Source: Agromyces sp. (GTDB lineage Bacteria; Actinomycetota; Actinomycetes; Actinomycetales; Microbacteriaceae). Taken from it: DNA of 7,673 nt. The translations under genes were made by a program, and so were the position numbers. This document shows, one piece after another, positions 6,004 to 7,673 of this stretch; the first letter of the stretch is position 1; every line of letters begins with the position of its first letter. The stretch is taken from the NCBI GenBank assembly GCA_031178025.1, contig JAPSJU010000086.1, positions 1 through 7,673 of the forward strand. The letters run 5' to 3'. The notes beneath the pieces were generated by a model. That model saw only the letters and a program-made list of their open reading frames with translations. It was not told where the DNA came from and ran no database searches.

Positions 6004-7524
6004 GTGTCGATGACCCGACCCGAACACCTGTCCGAGCACACCAACCCGGAGGAGCACGTGACGCAACCCGTCGACGCCCAGCCGGCGACGCGGACCGAGA
6101 CCGATTCCCTCGGCAGCGTCGAGGTACCGGCCGGCGCGTACTGGGGTGTGCACACCATGCGGGCACTCGAGAACTTCCCCATCTCGAAGCGTCCCATCTC
6201 GGTCTATCCCGACCTCATCGTCGCACTGGCGTCCGTGAAGCAGGCGGCAGCGCGCGCGAACCGCGATGTGGGCGTGCTGAATCAGGCGAAGGCCGGCTGG
6301 ATCGACGAGGCCTGCCAGCGGATCATCGACGGCGAACTCCACGACCAGTTCGTGGTCGGCGTCATCCAGGGCGGGGCGGGCACGTCGACGAACATGAACG
6401 CCAACGAGGTCATCACGAACCTCGCCCTCGAGATCGCGGGCTACCCCAAGGGGCGCTACGACATCCTGCATCCGATCGACGACGTCAACCGCAGCCAGTC
6501 GACGAACGACACCTATCCGACGGCGATCAAGATCTCGCTCGCGTTCTCGTTGAAGACCCTGCTCGTGGAACTCGAGTTGCTCCGCCAGGCGTTCAGCCGC
6601 AAGTCCGACGAGTTCCACGACATCCTGAAGGTCGGCCGTACGCAGCTGCAGGACGCGGTGCCGATGACGCTCGGCCAGGAGTTCCACGGCTTCGCGACGA
6701 CGCTCGGCGAGGATCACGCCCGGCTCACCGAGACGATCTGGCTGCTCTCCGAGATCAACCTCGGTGCCACGGCCATCGGCACCGGGATCACGGCCGATCC
6801 CGGTTACGGCGAGGCCGCCGTGCGGCACCTCAATCACATCACCGGGCTGAGCCTCGAGTCCGCGCCCGACCTCATCGAATCGACGAGCGATGCGGGCGCG
6901 TTCATGTCGTTCTCGGGATCCCTGAAGCGCAGCGCCATCAAGCTGTCGAAGATCTGCAACGACCTGCGACTGCTGTCGTCGGGCCCCCAGGCCGGCTTCG
7001 GCGAGATCAACCTCCCGCCCCGACAGGCCGGCTCGAGCATCATGCCGGGCAAGGTCAACCCCGTCATCCCCGAGGCCGTGAGCCAGGTCGCCTACGCGAT
7101 CGCCGGCACGGATGTCACGGTCACGATGGCGGCCGAAGCCGGGCAGCTGCAGCTCAACGCGTTCGAGCCGGTCATCGCCCACTCGCTGCTGCAGTCCATC
7201 ACGTGGATGCGACAGGCGTGCTGGACATTGCGGGTCAATTGCGTCGACGGGATCACCGCCAACGTGGAGCGACTCGGCTCGATGGTCGCCTCCAGCGTCG
7301 GCGTCATCACGGCGCTCATCCCGTTCATCGGGTACACCGCAGCCGCGTCGATCGCGAAGGAGGCGCTTGCGACGGGCCGGCCCGTCGCCGACCTCGTCGT
7401 CGAGGCGGGACTCATGTCGCGGAGCGAAGTCGTGCGTCAGCTCTCCCCGTCGCGCCTGTCGGGCATCCACCCCATCACGACGACCATCCCCGTCGTGGAC
7501 CTGCAGGGCGAGCCGTCGGAGTAG
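6004..7524 (+). CDS. aspA: Aspartate ammonia-lyase (aspartase)
   Basis: This cytoplasmic enzyme catalyses reversible deamination of L-aspartate to fumarate and ammonia; the family acts as homotetramers with composite active sites. The 506-residue product carries the aspartase/fumarase signature GSSIMPGKVNP (343-353), with the probable catalytic base Ser344. It also has GGAGTSTNMNANE (123-135), STND (166-169) and GRTQLQDAVPMTLGQEF (211-227). It is aspartase rather than class II fumarase because it has TQLQDAVP where fumarases have THLQDA, VNPVIPEAVSQV after the signature, and close agreement with E. coli AspA in KICNDLRLLSSGP and TVTMAAEAGQLQLN. The start is uncertain. GTG 6004 has GGAG at 5993-5996 at 7 nt. 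ATG 6010 is next. GTG 6058 has GGAGGAG at 6048-6054 and would give 488 residues, nearer E. coli's 478. It is separated from the permease by a terminator, so probably its own unit. Confidence 0.96.
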   Translation: MSMTRPEHLSEHTNPEEHVTQPVDAQPATRTETDSLGSVEVPAGAYWGVHTMRALENFPISKRPISVYPDLIVALASVKQAAARANRDVGVLNQAKAGWIDEACQRIIDGELHDQFVVGVIQGGAGTSTNMNANEVITNLALEIAGYPKGRYDILHPIDDVNRSQSTNDTYPTAIKISLAFSLKTLLVELELLRQAFSRKSDEFHDILKVGRTQLQDAVPMTLGQEFHGFATTLGEDHARLTETIWLLSEINLGATAIGTGITADPGYGEAAVRHLNHITGLSLESAPDLIESTSDAGAFMSFSGSLKRSAIKLSKICNDLRLLSSGPQAGFGEINLPPRQAGSSIMPGKVNPVIPEAVSQVAYAIAGTDVTVTMAAEAGQLQLNAFEPVIAHSLLQSITWMRQACWTLRVNCVDGITANVERLGSMVASSVGVITALIPFIGYTAAASIAKEALATGRPVADLVVEAGLMSRSEVVRQLSPSRLSGIHPITTTIPVVDLQGEPSE

Positions 7525-7603
7525 CCGACGGCACTCCGTGAGCGCATCCATGCCGACATGGTGGGGCGCCGAACGGGCTGCCCGGCGGCGACGGTCGGTT
7601 GTG

Positions 7604-7656
7604 CAGGATGAGCGCGAACGCGAGGGCATCCAGGGCTCTCGTCCGCGCTCATCCTG
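7604..7656. repeat. Large inverted repeat / two-part hairpin downstream of aspA
   Basis: Perfect 13-bp arms CAGGATGAGCGCG (7604-7616) and CGCGCTCATCCTG (7644-7656) enclose an inner 7-bp stem (7621-7627 with 7635-7641, one G-U pair). The structure lies 80 bp after the aspartase stop and has no T-tract. It could be a terminator, possibly bidirectional, or a REP-like intergenic palindrome. The remaining bases of 7525-7673 show no gene. Confidence 0.6.
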
Positions 7657-7673
7657 TCGAAGGTGACGGCGGC

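Noticed and set aside
6004..7524. Class II fumarase as the identity of the lyase
   Set aside because: The TQLQDAVP and VNPVIPEAVSQV segments and overall agreement with E. coli AspA indicate aspartase.
7548..7561. Small hairpin CCATG-ccga-CATGG just after aspA as a terminator
   Set aside because: Only a 5-bp stem with a 4-nt loop and no T-tract; too weak to call.
4237..7629. An 1130-codon open frame on the minus strand antisense to the permease and aspartase genes
   Set aside because: It is an artefact of high-GC third positions. Its translation is a run of R, D, E, G and H without any recognisable domain, while both plus-strand genes have full family motifs.
1..7673. CRISPR arrays, tRNA or rRNA genes, insertion sequences, prophage or defence genes
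   Set aside because: No direct-repeat arrays, cloverleaf-like segments, transposase motifs or terminal inverted repeats flanking a gene were seen; all coding space is accounted for by metabolic genes.

Overview
The window is high-GC DNA with strong G/C bias at third codon positions, GTG starts and short GC-rich hairpins without T-tracts. This fits an actinobacterium, and the protein sequences look most like Microbacteriaceae relatives; the family-level assignment is an impression, not a search result. Nearly all of it is coding, with two transcription units diverging from a 218-bp control region and a third gene downstream on the right.

Left, minus strand (about 4096 down to 1): a tightly packed operon reads, in order of transcription, a glutamine-synthetase-like gamma-glutamyl-amine ligase (2729-4096), a class I glutamine amidotransferase-type gamma-glutamyl hydrolase of the PuuD kind (1987-2748), an aldehyde dehydrogenase (617-1990) and a short-chain dehydrogenase cut by the window edge (1-569). 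The first three overlap (20 bp, then 4 bp), so they are probably translationally coupled. Centre (4097-4314): the divergent control region holds two copies of a 23-bp palindromic element with arms of the type AATGGTC/GACCATT. One lies beside each presumed promoter, as expected for a shared repressor whose gene is not in this window. Right, plus strand: an ethanolamine-permease-type APC transporter (4315-5877), a strong hairpin terminator, aspartate ammonia-lyase (6004-7524), and a final 149 bp containing a large inverted repeat.

Read together, the divergent genes look like a gamma-glutamylation route for an amino alcohol, most simply ethanolamine: import by the permease; ligation to glutamate giving gamma-glutamylethanolamide; oxidation of the alcohol by the SDR; oxidation of the aldehyde by the ALDH to gamma-glutamylglycine; and hydrolysis to glutamate plus glycine. 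This follows the logic of the Puu putrescine pathway and of GlnA4 in Streptomyces coelicolor. It would avoid the cobalamin-dependent EutBC lyase and the release of acetaldehyde. No PuuB-like flavin amine oxidase is seen, and the SDR sits where an alcohol oxidation step would be needed, which favours an amino alcohol over a diamine. The substrate remains an inference. The aspartase is probably a separate unit with only a loose metabolic link (aspartate to fumarate plus ammonia).
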